Translations under genes and position numbers: made by a program
DNA from: Rhodoferax sp.
Lineage (GTDB): Bacteria; Pseudomonadota; Gammaproteobacteria; Burkholderiales; Burkholderiaceae_C
Direction of reading: 5' to 3'
Assembly: GCF_030653815.1 (NCBI RefSeq)
Contig: NZ_JAURYQ010000014.1
Coordinates: 62,001 to 126,000 of the forward strand
Length of the DNA stretch: 64,000 nucleotides
Notes under the pieces: generated by a model
Told to the model about the DNA's origin: nothing
The model's input: only the letters and a program-made list of their open reading frames with translations
Database searches by the model: none
In this document: positions 1 to 8,887 of the stretch, piece after piece
Layout: every line of letters starts with the position of its first letter
How positions within the stretch are numbered: the stretch's first letter is position 1

Positions 1-1
1 C

Positions 2-415
2 GCGCTGGATGACACCGGCATGGGCTGCATTGCCTTCAGCGCGCTGGCGCAAGGCCTGTTGACCGACAAATACCTGAACGGCACCCCCAACGATGCGCGC
101 ATCAACCGCCCTGGCGGTGGTTCCTTCAAGCCCGACTTTTTGAGCGAAACCAACCTCAAACACGTGCGCGCCCTGAACGACCTGGCGCAAGCACGCGGCC
201 AGAGTCTGGCGCAAATGGCCATCGCCTGGGTGCTGCGTGATGGCCGCGTCACCAGTGCCCTGATCGGGGCCAGTTCGGCCGCGCAAATCACCGAGTTGGC
301 CGGCGCCTTGCGCCAGCTGTCGTTCAGCGCCGGGGAACTGCAGGCCATTGACCAGCATGCGGTCGAGGGTGGCATCAACCTGTGGCAAAAACCGTCGACC
401 GACCAGCGCCCTTGA
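2..415 (+). CDS. Aldo/keto reductase, C-terminal part (cut by window start)
   Basis: The reading frame is open from the first bases of the window, so the start codon lies outside. The visible part (about 137 codons) contains GCIAFSALAQGLLTDKYL and, near the end, ALIGASSAAQITE, the C-terminal NADP(H)-binding segment typical of the YghZ / L-glyceraldehyde-3-phosphate reductase branch of the aldo/keto reductase superfamily. Such enzymes reduce small aldehydes with NADPH in the cytoplasm. The catalytic Asp-Tyr-Lys-His residues would be upstream and cannot be checked. The end overlaps the likely start of the next gene, suggesting co-transcription. The family is secure; the substrate is unknown. 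Confidence 0.85.
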   Translation, partial: ALDDTGMGCIAFSALAQGLLTDKYLNGTPNDARINRPGGGSFKPDFLSETNLKHVRALNDLAQARGQSLAQMAIAWVLRDGRVTSALIGASSAAQITELAGALRQLSFSAGELQAIDQHAVEGGINLWQKPSTDQRP

Positions 416-1299
416 AGCCCGATCTGCATGCGCGCGCCAAGCTGCTGGCGCTGGCCGCCATTGCCATGTGGGGCAGTCTGGCCGCCCTCGGGGTGGCCTT
501 GCGCCATGTGCCGCCTTTTTTGCTCACCGGACTGTCGTTGCTGGTGGGCGGCCTGATCGCGCTGCCGCTGTCCAACTTCAAGCTGGCGGCGTGGCGGGTG
601 CCGCTGCCAACGCTGGCACTCGGTGTCTATGGCCTGTTCGGCTACCACTTTTTGCTCTTTGTCGGTCTGCAAAACGCACCGCCGGTGCAGGCCAATCTGG
701 TCAATTACCTGTGGCCACTGCTGATTGTGGTGCTGGCGCCGGTGCTGTTGCCCGGGCTGGCGGTGCGCTGGCAGCACATTGTGGCCGGGCTGATTGGTTT
801 TGTCGGGGCCGCCGTGGTGATTTTGGCGGGCGTTGACGGCGCTGGCGACGCCGGCGCCCAGGCATCCGCCGGCCTGCAGACCGAGTGGCTGTGGGGCTAC
901 TTGGCCTCCGCCGTGGCCGCCGTCATCTGGGCCACCTACTCGCTGCTGACGCGCCGGGTGCCGCATTTCCACACCGCCGCGATTGGCACCTTTGCCTGGA
1001 TCTCGGGCCTGCTGGCCCTGCTGTGCCACGCACTGATGGAGCCTGCGGTGAGCTTGAGCCCGCGCGACTGGGCGCTGATCGGCCTGCTGGGCCTGGGGCC
1101 GTTGGGCGGCTCCTTCTTTTTGTGGGACAAGGCGCTCAAGATGGGTGATGCACGCCACATCGGCCTGCTGAGTTACCTGACGCCGCTGCTGTCCACGTCG
1201 CTGCTGCTGTGGGTCAGCGACCGGGCTTTGACCTGGCCGGTGGCGCTGGCGGGCGTGCTGATTGTGGGCGCGGCCTGGCTGGGAACACGCGTCAAATAA
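382..1299 (+). CDS. EamA/DMT-family membrane exporter
   Basis: The 305-residue protein is almost entirely hydrophobic and has about ten transmembrane segments in two EamA-like repeats (roughly residues 15-140 and 165-300), the layout of drug/metabolite transporters such as RhaT, YdcZ and RarD relatives. Members usually export amino acids or other small metabolites. I take the GTG at 382, which has a GAGGG about 12 bases upstream and overlaps the aldo/keto reductase by 34 bases; TTG at 412 is an alternative that loses ten N-terminal residues and no membrane segment. The substrate cannot be predicted, though threonine dehydratase lies immediately downstream. Confidence 0.8.
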   Translation: MAKTVDRPAPLKPDLHARAKLLALAAIAMWGSLAALGVALRHVPPFLLTGLSLLVGGLIALPLSNFKLAAWRVPLPTLALGVYGLFGYHFLLFVGLQNAPPVQANLVNYLWPLLIVVLAPVLLPGLAVRWQHIVAGLIGFVGAAVVILAGVDGAGDAGAQASAGLQTEWLWGYLASAVAAVIWATYSLLTRRVPHFHTAAIGTFAWISGLLALLCHALMEPAVSLSPRDWALIGLLGLGPLGGSFFLWDKALKMGDARHIGLLSYLTPLLSTSLLLWVSDRALTWPVALAGVLIVGAAWLGTRVK

Positions 1300-1327
1300 G
1301 CACGCTTTGACCGTGCACAATCCGGCC

Positions 1328-2530
1328 ATGATTGAACTCATCCACATTCAGCAAGCCGCCGAGCGCCTGCAAGGTCACCTGCTGCGCACCCCCTGCGTGG
1401 CCTCCAAAACACTGTCGGACATCACCGGGGCGCAGGTGGTGCTGAAGTTCGAAAACCTGCAGTTCACGGCCTCGTTCAAGGAGCGCGGTGCCTGCAACAA
1501 GCTGTCACAACTCAATGCCGAGGAGCGCGCCCGCGGTGTCATCGCCATGAGCGCGGGTAACCACGCGCAGGGGGTGGCCTACCATGCGCAGCGCCTCGGC
1601 ATTCGGGCGGTGATCGTCATGCCGCGTTTCACGCCGGGTGTCAAGGTCGAGCGCACCCGTGGTTTTGGCGCCGAAATCGTGCTGCATGGCGACACGCTGG
1701 ATGAGGCACGCGCCCACGCCTTGCAGCTGGCCGGGCAGCAGCGGCTGGTGTTTGTGCACCCCTATGACGATCCTGACATCGTGGCCGGGCAGGGCACGGT
1801 GGCGCTGGAGATGCTGGAAGACGAGCCCGACCTCGACACCCTGGTGGTGGCGATTGGCGGTGGCGGTCTGATTGCCGGCATGGCCACAGCGGCCCGGGCG
1901 CTCAAACCCGGCATCGAGATCATCGGCGTGCAGGCCGCGCGGTTTCCCGCCATGTTCAATGCCATCAAGGGCACCCACCTGCCGCAGGGCAACAGCAGCA
2001 TCGCCGAAGGTATTGCAGTGGGCACGCCTGGCGTGTTGCCGCAAGCCATCATTCGCGATAAGGTGAACGACATTGTGCTGGTGGATGAAGGCGACATCGA
2101 GCAGGCCATCGTGATGCTGCTCGAGGTCGAGAAAACCCTGGTCGAAGGCGCCGGTGCCGCTGGCCTGGCGGCGCTGCTGAAGTACCCTGAGCGTTTCAAG
2201 GGCAAAAAGGTGGGTGTGGTGCTGTGCGGCGGCAACATCGACCCGCTGCTGCTGGCTGCCATCATCGAGCGCGGCATGGTGCGGGCCGGGCGGCTGGCGC
2301 GCCTGAAGGTGAGCGCGCGCGACGTGCCCGGCACGCTGGCCCTGATCACCGCCACCGTGGCCAATGCCGGGGCCAACATCAACGAGGTGCATCACCAGCG
2401 CGCCTTCACCACGCTGGCGGCGCAAAACGTCGAGATCGAGCTGGTCATCCAGACCCGTGGCCCGCAGCACATCACCGAGGTGCTGGACGCCCTGCAACAG
2501 GCCGGTCTGCAGGCGCAACTGGTGCAATGA
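1328..2530 (+). CDS. ilvA: Threonine ammonia-lyase (threonine dehydratase)
   Basis: A 400-residue PLP enzyme deaminating L-threonine to 2-oxobutyrate, the first step toward isoleucine. The PLP-lysine motif is TASFKERGACNK (about residues 47-58), the glycine-rich phosphate-binding loop is GGGGLIAG (about residue 180), and residues 325-400 form one C-terminal ACT domain beginning KVSARDVPGTLALIT. This short one-ACT form is common in betaproteobacteria; E. coli IlvA is longer (about 514 residues) with two ACT-like units. Start at ATG 1328; an upstream in-frame extension reads through intergenic-looking sequence. It lies 28 bases after the exporter gene. The ACT domain suggests feedback control, but whether by isoleucine is inferred. 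Confidence 0.9.
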   Translation: MIELIHIQQAAERLQGHLLRTPCVASKTLSDITGAQVVLKFENLQFTASFKERGACNKLSQLNAEERARGVIAMSAGNHAQGVAYHAQRLGIRAVIVMPRFTPGVKVERTRGFGAEIVLHGDTLDEARAHALQLAGQQRLVFVHPYDDPDIVAGQGTVALEMLEDEPDLDTLVVAIGGGGLIAGMATAARALKPGIEIIGVQAARFPAMFNAIKGTHLPQGNSSIAEGIAVGTPGVLPQAIIRDKVNDIVLVDEGDIEQAIVMLLEVEKTLVEGAGAAGLAALLKYPERFKGKKVGVVLCGGNIDPLLLAAIIERGMVRAGRLARLKVSARDVPGTLALITATVANAGANINEVHHQRAFTTLAAQNVEIELVIQTRGPQHITEVLDALQQAGLQAQLVQ

Positions 2531-2550
2531 GCCCGGCGCAGAGCCGGGTT
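2530..2550 (+). terminator. Hairpin after ilvA, possible terminator
   Basis: CCCGGC and GCCGGG arms (2532-2537 and 2543-2548) around a five-base loop, extendable by an A-T and a G-U pair, start at the ilvA stop codon. There is no real T-tract after it, so termination would be weak or Rho-assisted. Confidence 0.35.
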
Positions 2551-2712
2551 GATGCATCGACGCATTTCTTGGTTTGGATCAATAAGCCTTCAACTATTGC
2601 TGTAACCGTCAGGTAACTGTGGGCCACTTTCCCTAAAATCAATTATTTTGAGTGGTCGCCCCGAAAGCCGAACACCCTGTCAGTTTCACAACATCCAGAG
2701 GACTCATCCGCC

Positions 2713-4560
2713 ATGCCAAGCCAGCAAACAAACGCACCAAGTTTTGTCAAGAACGCCAAACTCATCGCCTGGGTGGCGGACATGGCCGCCCTGACCCAGC
2801 CGGACAACATTTATTGGTGTGACGGTTCCGACGAAGAATACGCCCGCCTGTGCCAGCAGTTGGTCGATGCCGGTACTTTCAAGAAGTTAAACCCTGCCAA
2901 GCGCCCCAACAGCTTCCTGGCCTGCTCTGACCCGAGCGACGTGGCGCGCGTCGAAGACCGCACTTACATCTGTTCCGAGAAAAAAGAAAACGCCGGCCCG
3001 ACCAACAACTGGATGGCTCCCTTGGAGATGCGCGCCACCCTGCAACCGCTGTTTGCAGGCTGCATGAAGGGCCGCACCATGTACGTGGTGCCTTTCAGCA
3101 TGGGACCGCTGGGCTCGCACATTTCGCACATCGGCATCGAACTCACCGACAGCGCCTACGTGGCGGTCAATCAGAAAATCATGACGCGCATGGGCAAGGC
3201 GGTGTACGACGTGCTCGGCGCCGATGGTGCGTTTGTGCCCTGCATGCACACCGTGGGCGCGCCGCTGGCAGCCGGGCAGGCTGACGTGAAATGGCCCTGC
3301 AACAGCACCAAATACATCGTGCATTTCCCTGAAACCCGTGAAATCTGGTCTTACGGCTCGGGCTACGGTGGCAACGCGCTGCTGGGCAAAAAGTGTTTTG
3401 CGCTGCGCATTGCCTCCAACATGGGCCGGGACCAAGGCTGGCTGGCCGAGCACATGCTGATTTTGGGCGTGACCAACCCGCAAGGCAAAAAATACCATGT
3501 GGCGGCGGCTTTCCCCAGCGCCTGTGGCAAAACCAATTTCTCCATGCTGGTGCCGCCGGCCGGCTTTGAAGGCTGGAAAGTCACCACCATTGGCGACGAT
3601 ATTGCCTGGATCAAGCCGCACGCCGACGGCAAGATGTACGCCATCAACCCGGAAGCCGGTTATTTTGGCGTGGCCCCGGGTACCAACTTTCACACCAACC
3701 CCAACTGCATGGCCAGCCTGGACAAGAACGTGATCTTCACCAATGTCGCACTCACCGACGACGGCGACGTGTGGTGGGAAGGCATGGAGCAGGACGGCGG
3801 TGGTTTGCCCGCGCACTTGATCGATTGGCAGGGCAAGGACTGGACCCCCGAGATCGCCCGGGCCACCGGTGCCAAGGCGGCCCACCCCAACTCGCGTTTC
3901 ACCGTGGCCGCAGGCAACAACCCGGCGCTCGACCCCGAGTGGGACAACCCGGCCGGCGTCGCCATCGACGCCTTCATTTTTGGTGGTCGCCGTTCCACCA
4001 CGGTACCGCTGGTGACCGAGTCTCGCAATTGGATGGAAGGCGTCTACATGGCGGCCACCATGGGCTCCGAGACCACCGCAGCGGCTGTCGGCCAGATGGG
4101 CGTGGTGCGGCGTGACCCGTTTGCCATGCTGCCGTTCTGTGGCTACAACATGAGCGACTACTTCCAGCACTGGCTCGACATGGAGCACAAGCTCGAAGCG
4201 CAGGGTCACACCCTGCCCAAGATTTTCTGCGTCAACTGGTTCCGCAAAGACGCCGCTGGCAAATTTGTCTGGCCCGGCTACGGCGAAAACATGCGTGTGC
4301 TCAAGTGGATGATTGACCGCCTGGAGGGCACGGCGCAGGGCGTGGAGACCATGTTTGGTGTGGCACCGCTGTTCGATGAACTCACCTGGACCGGCCTGCC
4401 TTTTAGCGCCGAACAGTTCAGCACCGTGACCAGCATCGACAAGGCGGCCTGGGCTGAGGAGCTCAAGCTGCACGCCACCCATTTTGAGCAGTTGTCCTAC
4501 CATTTGCCACAGGCCCTGCTTGATACCAAGGCGGTGCTGGAGCAGCGCCTGAACGCCTGA
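2713..4560 (+). CDS. pckG: Phosphoenolpyruvate carboxykinase (GTP)
   Basis: A 615-residue GTP-type PEP carboxykinase interconverting oxaloacetate and PEP, the first committed step of gluconeogenesis. The signature P-loop is [13 protein letters not shown] (about residues 265-277), including the reactive-loop cysteine; the metal/GTP region has [10 protein letters not shown], and the guanine-binding part has [16 protein letters not shown]. Length matches the family (about 600-620). It stands alone with a 182-base upstream gap and a start at ATG 2713. No specific operator is recognisable. Confidence 0.96.
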   Translation: MPSQQTNAPSFVKNAKLIAWVADMAALTQPDNIYWCDGSDEEYARLCQQLVDAGTFKKLNPAKRPNSFLACSDPSDVARVEDRTYICSEKKENAGPTNNWMAPLEMRATLQPLFAGCMKGRTMYVVPFSMGPLGSHISHIGIELTDSAYVAVNQKIMTRMGKAVYDVLGADGAFVPCMHTVGAPLAAGQADVKWPCNSTKYIVHFPETREIWSYGSGYGGNALLGKKCFALRIASNMGRDQGWLAEHMLILGVTNPQGKKYHVAAAFPSACGKTNFSMLVPPAGFEGWKVTTIGDDIAWIKPHADGKMYAINPEAGYFGVAPGTNFHTNPNCMASLDKNVIFTNVALTDDGDVWWEGMEQDGGGLPAHLIDWQGKDWTPEIARATGAKAAHPNSRFTVAAGNNPALDPEWDNPAGVAIDAFIFGGRRSTTVPLVTESRNWMEGVYMAATMGSETTAAAVGQMGVVRRDPFAMLPFCGYNMSDYFQHWLDMEHKLEAQGHTLPKIFCVNWFRKDAAGKFVWPGYGENMRVLKWMIDRLEGTAQGVETMFGVAPLFDELTWTGLPFSAEQFSTVTSIDKAAWAEELKLHATHFEQLSYHLPQALLDTKAVLEQRLNA

Positions 4561-4639
4561 CGTTTTCTTTGGGGCGGCGCCGATGACGGGGTGGCCGTTG
4601 CGGCAAGGCCGTCTCGTTTACCCTGATCCCTTGACAATA

Positions 4640-4658
4640 GGCAACACGCTGTGTTGCC
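4640..4658. promoter_or_regulatory. Perfect 8-3-8 inverted repeat upstream of the stress-protein gene
   Basis: GGCAACAC, spacer GCT, GTGTTGCC. It lies 80 bases after pckG and 38 bases before the UspA-type gene. There is no T-run, so it does not look like a terminator. A TTGACA hexamer (4631-4636) directly precedes it, but no convincing -10 follows at the right spacing. An operator role is a guess. Confidence 0.35.
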
Positions 4659-4696
4659 GCTTGGGTAAACTGGCGACCTGTTTAAGGAGTTCCCTC

Positions 4697-5116
4697 ATGA
4701 AGATTCTTCTCGCCGTTGACGGCAGTTCGTACACCAAAAAGATGCTGGCCTACTTGGCTGCCCACGAGATGTTTTCGCCTAAAAATGAATACACCGCCTT
4801 CACCGCCCAGTTGATGCTGCCCAGCCAGGCGCGCGCCGCGCTGGGCAAGGAACTGGTCGCCAAATATTACGAGGACGAAGGCCAGCGCATCATGAATCCC
4901 GTGCACAAATTCCTCGAGCGTCAAGGTGTCAAGGCCAAGGGCGTCTGGAAAACCGGCAATGCGGGTGAGTTGATTGCCAAGCTGGCCGAGGCTGATAAAT
5001 TTGATCTGGTGGTGATGGGCTCCCACGGACGGGGCGCCCTGGCCAATCTGGTGGTGGGTTCGGTGGCCACCAAGGTGCTGGCCAGCTGCACGGTGCCGGT
5101 GTTGATCGTGCGCTAA
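4697..5116 (+). CDS. Universal stress protein (UspA family)
   Basis: A 139-residue single-domain Usp protein. It starts MKILLAVDGS, the first beta strand and nucleotide-contacting Asp, and ends with MGSHGRGALANLVVGSVA then CTVPVLIVR, matching the G-2x-G-9x-G-[ST] ATP-binding motif. It therefore probably binds ATP. AAGGAG at 4684-4689 supports ATG 4697; the open frame continues upstream without protein-like sequence. It is probably monocistronic, with a strong hairpin terminator following. Usp proteins help cells survive starvation and respiratory or oxidative stress; the particular role is unknown. Confidence 0.9.
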   Translation: MKILLAVDGSSYTKKMLAYLAAHEMFSPKNEYTAFTAQLMLPSQARAALGKELVAKYYEDEGQRIMNPVHKFLERQGVKAKGVWKTGNAGELIAKLAEADKFDLVVMGSHGRGALANLVVGSVATKVLASCTVPVLIVR

Positions 5117-5117
5117 G

Positions 5118-5147
5118 GGCTTGCCCAAGGGCAAGCCGTGTATTTTT
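5118..5147 (+). terminator. Rho-independent terminator after usp gene
   Basis: Arms GGCTTGCC (5118-5125) and GGCAAGCC (5130-5137) form a perfect stem with a four-base loop, followed by GTGTATTTTT. It begins immediately after the stop codon. Confidence 0.75.
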
Positions 5148-5204
5148 CCGACAGGTTTCGGATAGGGCCCGGGGCTCATTAAAACAATTCAAAAGGGAGT
5201 CACA

Positions 5205-6308
5205 ATGGCAAAGGGCATGATTTTGGCTGCCGGGCAAGGCACTCGCGTGCGGCCCCTGACGCGCGATTTACCGAAACCCATGGTGCCCATTCTGGGCAAA
5301 CCGGTGATGGAATACCTGATCGAGCACCTGGCGCGTCACGGTATCACCGAGATCATGGTCAACGTGGCCTGGCACCATCAAAAAATTGAAGAGTATTTTG
5401 GTGACGGCAGGCGCTGGGGTGTGCAGATTGGCTATGCCTACGAAGGCGTGCGCGACCATGGCGAGATCTTGCCGCGGCCGATGGGCTCGGCCGGTGGCAT
5501 GCGGCGTATTCAGGACTTCAGCGGCTTTTTTGACGAGACCACGCTGGTGCTGTGCGGTGACGCCCTGATCGACCTCGACATCACCGCCGCCCTGGCCGAG
5601 CACCAGGCCAAAGGCGCCATGGCCAGTGTGGTGGCCATGGACGTGCCGCTGGTCGACGTGCAAAACTATGGCGTGGTGGTGGCGGGGGCTGACGGACGTA
5701 TTGCCTCGTTCCAGGAAAAACCCAAGCCGGCGGAAGCCAAGTCGACGCTGGCAAGCACCGGCATTTATATTTTTGAGCCCGCCGTGATCGGCTTTATTCC
5801 GCCGGGTCAGGTGTATGACATTGGTTCCCAGCTGTTCCCGGATCTGGTCGCGCATGAGCTGCCGTTCTATGTGCAAAACCGGCCTTTTCACTGGCTCGAC
5901 ATCGGCCGGGTGGGAGACTACTGGTCGGTCTTGCAGCGGGTGCTGAGTGGCGAAGTGGCCGACATGACCATGCCCGGGCGTGAAATCAAACCGGGCATCT
6001 GGGTCGGGATCAATACCTCCATCCCCTGGCATCAGGTCAACATCGAGGGGCCGGTTTATATTGGTTCCAGCGTGCGCATCGAGCCCGGCGTGTCGATCGT
6101 GGGGCCGGCCTGGATCGGCCACGGCTGCCATTTGCGCACCGGCTGCAAGCTGGTGCGCAGCATTTTGTTTGAATACACCCGCATTGCCGCCGACATGCGC
6201 ATCAACGAAATGATCGTGTCGCCCGACTACTGCGTCGACCGCCATGGCGACACGCTTTACCACGATGACGACGCCACCCAGTTGCGCTGGGGTGATGCGC
6301 GGGCCTAG
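5205..6308 (+). CDS. Sugar-phosphate nucleotidyltransferase (mannose-1-P guanylyltransferase-like)
   Basis: A 367-residue enzyme that activates a sugar 1-phosphate with an NTP. The N-terminal NTP_transferase domain opens with MILAAGQGTRVRPLTRDLPKPM, the pyrophosphorylase signature with its conserved Lys, and has the metal-binding CGDALIDLDI. The C-terminal part (about 255-345) shows hexapeptide-repeat spacing (IGSSVRIEPGVSIVGPAWIGHG) of a left-handed beta helix. This architecture fits GMPPB-like mannose-1-phosphate guanylyltransferases and bifunctional NDP-sugar synthases; exact sugar and nucleotide are uncertain. AAAGGGAG precedes ATG 5205. It is the last plus-strand gene before a convergent permease gene only 3 bases away. 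Confidence 0.82.
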   Translation: MAKGMILAAGQGTRVRPLTRDLPKPMVPILGKPVMEYLIEHLARHGITEIMVNVAWHHQKIEEYFGDGRRWGVQIGYAYEGVRDHGEILPRPMGSAGGMRRIQDFSGFFDETTLVLCGDALIDLDITAALAEHQAKGAMASVVAMDVPLVDVQNYGVVVAGADGRIASFQEKPKPAEAKSTLASTGIYIFEPAVIGFIPPGQVYDIGSQLFPDLVAHELPFYVQNRPFHWLDIGRVGDYWSVLQRVLSGEVADMTMPGREIKPGIWVGINTSIPWHQVNIEGPVYIGSSVRIEPGVSIVGPAWIGHGCHLRTGCKLVRSILFEYTRIAADMRINEMIVSPDYCVDRHGDTLYHDDDATQLRWGDARA

Positions 6309-6311
6309 GGG

Positions 6312-7580
6312 TTAAAGCCAGCGCAGCCAAGCCCACACCAAGCCCAGCGTTATCAGCGTGACTGGCACACCCACGCGGGCGTGCATGCGCCAGTTGATGG
6401 TCACTCCGCTTTTTTGCGCCAGATCCACCACGATCAGGTTGGCAATCGAGCCCACCAGCAGCAAATTGCCCGCCAGCGTGCTCACCAGCGCCAGCATGAC
6501 ACCCGCATCCGGGCCTTGCAGGTGCGGCAGCAGCAGCATCACGGCGGGCACGTTGGACACCAGGTTGGACAAACCGACCCCGGCCACAAACAGCACGCCG
6601 GGGTCGGCCAGCTGCACACCCTGCGCTGCCAGCCAGGCCACCGCCTGTGCTGCCAGACCCGTCGACTCAAACGCGTGGTTGACCACGAACAGGCCCGTGA
6701 ACAGCACCAGCAGTTGCCAGTCGATGAAACCCATGACGTCGGACGAGTGCAAGCGCCGGCTCAATAACAACACCCCCGCACCGACCAATGCCGCGACTTC
6801 GCGTGGCCAGTCGGTAAACAAAAAAACCAGCAGCAGCGCGCCCGCAACCGCCAGGCCCTTGGCGGTTTGCCAGGCGTCAAACGGCGGTGCCTGCAGCGGG
6901 CCGTAACCGGAGGGCAGATCGACGGGCATGGCCGCTGACGGTTTGGCCGGCGCCGTGGACTCGGCATGGCCCGGACCCCACACCAGCCAGGCCCACAACA
7001 CGCCCAGGCTCAATACCACTGGCGGCAGCGCCTGGCGCACATAAGCGCCAAAGGGCAATTGCAGCACCGAGCCAATCAGCATGTTTTGCGGGTTGCCGAT
7101 CAGGGTCGCCGCCGAGCCGATGTTGGCGGCGCAGGCCAGCCCCAGCAAAAACGGCACCGGGTTCAGGCGCCGCTGCAGGCACAGTTGCGCCACCACCGGG
7201 GTCATGGCCAGGCAAATGATGTCGTTGGAAAACACCGCCGACAAGGCACCGGCCACAGCAATGAGGGCGCCCAGCAGCGCGTTGCGCCCCAGCGGCAGGG
7301 CCGCCACCTGGCGCGTGACGGCGGTGTAAAAACCGCCCAGGCGCATTTGCGCCGACACCACCATGAAGGCAAAGAGCAACAGCATGGTGGGCAAATCCAC
7401 GGCGCTGGCCGCTTGCGTCGTGCTCATCGCGCCCAGGCCGATCACGCCAATGGCGCCCAGCAGCGCCACCCCCGAGCGGTCGAGCTTGAGGCGCGGCAGG
7501 CCGCCCAATATCATGCCGATATAAACGGTGACAAAAATTGCCACAATGCCCCAGTCGGTCAGGCTGTGTTCGGGTGTCAT
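6312..7580 (-). CDS. SLC13/ArsB/NhaD-type anion permease
   Basis: A 422-residue protein with about ten to twelve membrane segments in two halves. The FSNDIICLAMTPVVAQ segment and the GNPQNMLIGS and SNVPAVMLLLPHL segments are typical hairpin-loop regions of the ion transporter superfamily (CitMHS, ArsB, NhaD, SLC13). I choose ATG at 7580 because an upstream in-frame start adds a polar, cysteine-containing stretch unlike these proteins. No arsenic, citrate or sulfate gene is adjacent, so the substrate is unknown. It is divergent from the small membrane-protein gene at 7640. Confidence 0.78.
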   Translation of the reverse strand: MTPEHSLTDWGIVAIFVTVYIGMILGGLPRLKLDRSGVALLGAIGVIGLGAMSTTQAASAVDLPTMLLLFAFMVVSAQMRLGGFYTAVTRQVAALPLGRNALLGALIAVAGALSAVFSNDIICLAMTPVVAQLCLQRRLNPVPFLLGLACAANIGSAATLIGNPQNMLIGSVLQLPFGAYVRQALPPVVLSLGVLWAWLVWGPGHAESTAPAKPSAAMPVDLPSGYGPLQAPPFDAWQTAKGLAVAGALLLVFLFTDWPREVAALVGAGVLLLSRRLHSSDVMGFIDWQLLVLFTGLFVVNHAFESTGLAAQAVAWLAAQGVQLADPGVLFVAGVGLSNLVSNVPAVMLLLPHLQGPDAGVMLALVSTLAGNLLLVGSIANLIVVDLAQKSGVTINWRMHARVGVPVTLITLGLVWAWLRWL

Positions 7581-7639
7581 GGGGTGGGTTGGGCAGTCCG
7601 TAGAATTGCGCCCAACTTTAACCTTTTTATAAATGCACC

Positions 7640-7864
7640 ATGACTTCAAAACACCTGCAACGTGGCGCCTTGAACGGCGCCACGGTCACCATGCTGATCG
7701 CTGCGCTGGTGCTGGGCGGCTTGCTCGTGTCGTCCGCCGTCTCGGGTTATGAGTTGCCTTTCTGGCCGGCGATGGCCGTGATCGCCGTCAACGTGGTCGC
7801 CGCCGGCCGCCTGGCCTGGACCGTGATTCAGGCAAAAAAGCAGCGGGACTCGGGCAAGCCGTAA
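7640..7864 (+). CDS. Small two-helix membrane protein, hypothetical
   Basis: A 74-residue protein with two hydrophobic segments (about residues 13-31 and 39-60) and a basic C-terminal tail ending QAKKQRDSGKP, so probably an inner-membrane hairpin with the tail in the cytoplasm. I do not recognise a family. The codon pattern (G/C third positions) and the divergent arrangement with the permease support it being real. No function assigned. Confidence 0.6.
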   Translation: MTSKHLQRGALNGATVTMLIAALVLGGLLVSSAVSGYELPFWPAMAVIAVNVVAAGRLAWTVIQAKKQRDSGKP

Positions 7865-7874
7865 GGCGGGGCCG

Positions 7875-8801
7875 CTAATGTGCCTGGCGCAAGGCCGTCT
7901 GAAACGCCTGCGTCACACGTGCTGGCTGCGGCGAAGTCCGCACAATGCTGAAAAAGCTGCAGTGGTAAGTGAACAGCTCGGGCTGCACTGCATGCATGCG
8001 ACCCTGACGCACAAAAGACTCGGCGTAGTGGTCGGGTAAAAACCCCAAAAAACAACCGGACAGGATCAAATTCGCGATCGATTCCTGGTCGTAGCCAGTG
8101 GCGGCGCGGCTGAGTTTGACCTGCTGGGTCAGTTCCATGTTGGGCGAGTGGTAGCCCAGACCGGCAAAAGCGTAATCCTGCAGCGACTCCCAGTTGTGCG
8201 GCTGTTGCCTGGCATCCGGCGCAAACAAGGGGTGGCCCGCACTGGCATACAGGTACATGGTCTCGGTGAAGAGCTCGTCATAGGTCAGCACGGCCGAGCT
8301 GCGGTGGCCGGGGATGATGCCCACCTGGAACTGGCCGTCGAGCACGCCGCGCTCGATCGCGTTGAGTGGCGCCACATGCAGGTGCAGGCGCACGTCCGGG
8401 GCCAACTGCACAAAGCGCCGGATCGCGTCGCCGATATGGGCAGCTTGGTTGCTGGCGGTTTTGTCAAAGACGGCAATGTGCAGCTCGCCGCCCATGCGCT
8501 GGTGAATCTCGTCGACGCGGCTGCGAAAGGCATCGACCCCGGCCAACAGGCGCAGCGTCTCGGCATAGATCTGCTCACCCTCGGGGGTCAGGGCAAAGCC
8601 GGCGCGACCCCGGCGACACAAGCTCAGGCCCAGGCGCGTTTCCAGGTCTTTGACGTGACGACTCACGGTGGAAGTGCCAATGTTGAGTTCCAGCTCGGCT
8701 GCCGCCATGCCGCCGCAGTCCACCACGGTTTTGAAAACGCGCAGCAGGCGGATGTCCATGTCACTCAGTTGACCCAGGGCGGCGCGGGTTTTTACTTGCA
8801 T
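7875..8801 (-). CDS. LysR-family regulator, probable activator of the beta-alanine catabolic genes
   Basis: A 308-residue LTTR. The winged helix-turn-helix is near residues 16-75, with MAAAELELNIGTSTVSRHVKDLETRLG as recognition region, and a periplasmic-binding-like effector domain follows. ATG 8801 is preferred over a TTG 66 bases upstream that adds residues not resembling an LTTR start. It is transcribed divergently from the aminotransferase at 8888 with 86 bases between, the classical LTTR layout, so it probably controls the aminotransferase-dehydrogenase pair, with beta-alanine or a related amine as inducer (inference). Confidence 0.85.
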   Translation of the reverse strand: MQVKTRAALGQLSDMDIRLLRVFKTVVDCGGMAAAELELNIGTSTVSRHVKDLETRLGLSLCRRGRAGFALTPEGEQIYAETLRLLAGVDAFRSRVDEIHQRMGGELHIAVFDKTASNQAAHIGDAIRRFVQLAPDVRLHLHVAPLNAIERGVLDGQFQVGIIPGHRSSAVLTYDELFTETMYLYASAGHPLFAPDARQQPHNWESLQDYAFAGLGYHSPNMELTQQVKLSRAATGYDQESIANLILSGCFLGFLPDHYAESFVRQGRMHAVQPELFTYHCSFFSIVRTSPQPARVTQAFQTALRQAH

Positions 8802-8887
8802 AAATTGGCAACCAAGTTGTGATAGTGAAGCATTTATAAGAGTAACAGAGTCACGCAAAATCGGCAAATTGCTTTTTTGGAGTCCTT

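Noticed and set aside
2887-4503. A 538-codon minus-strand open frame opposite pckG
   Set aside because: Shadow frame; composition is typical of antisense of high-GC coding sequence, and pckG is unmistakable.
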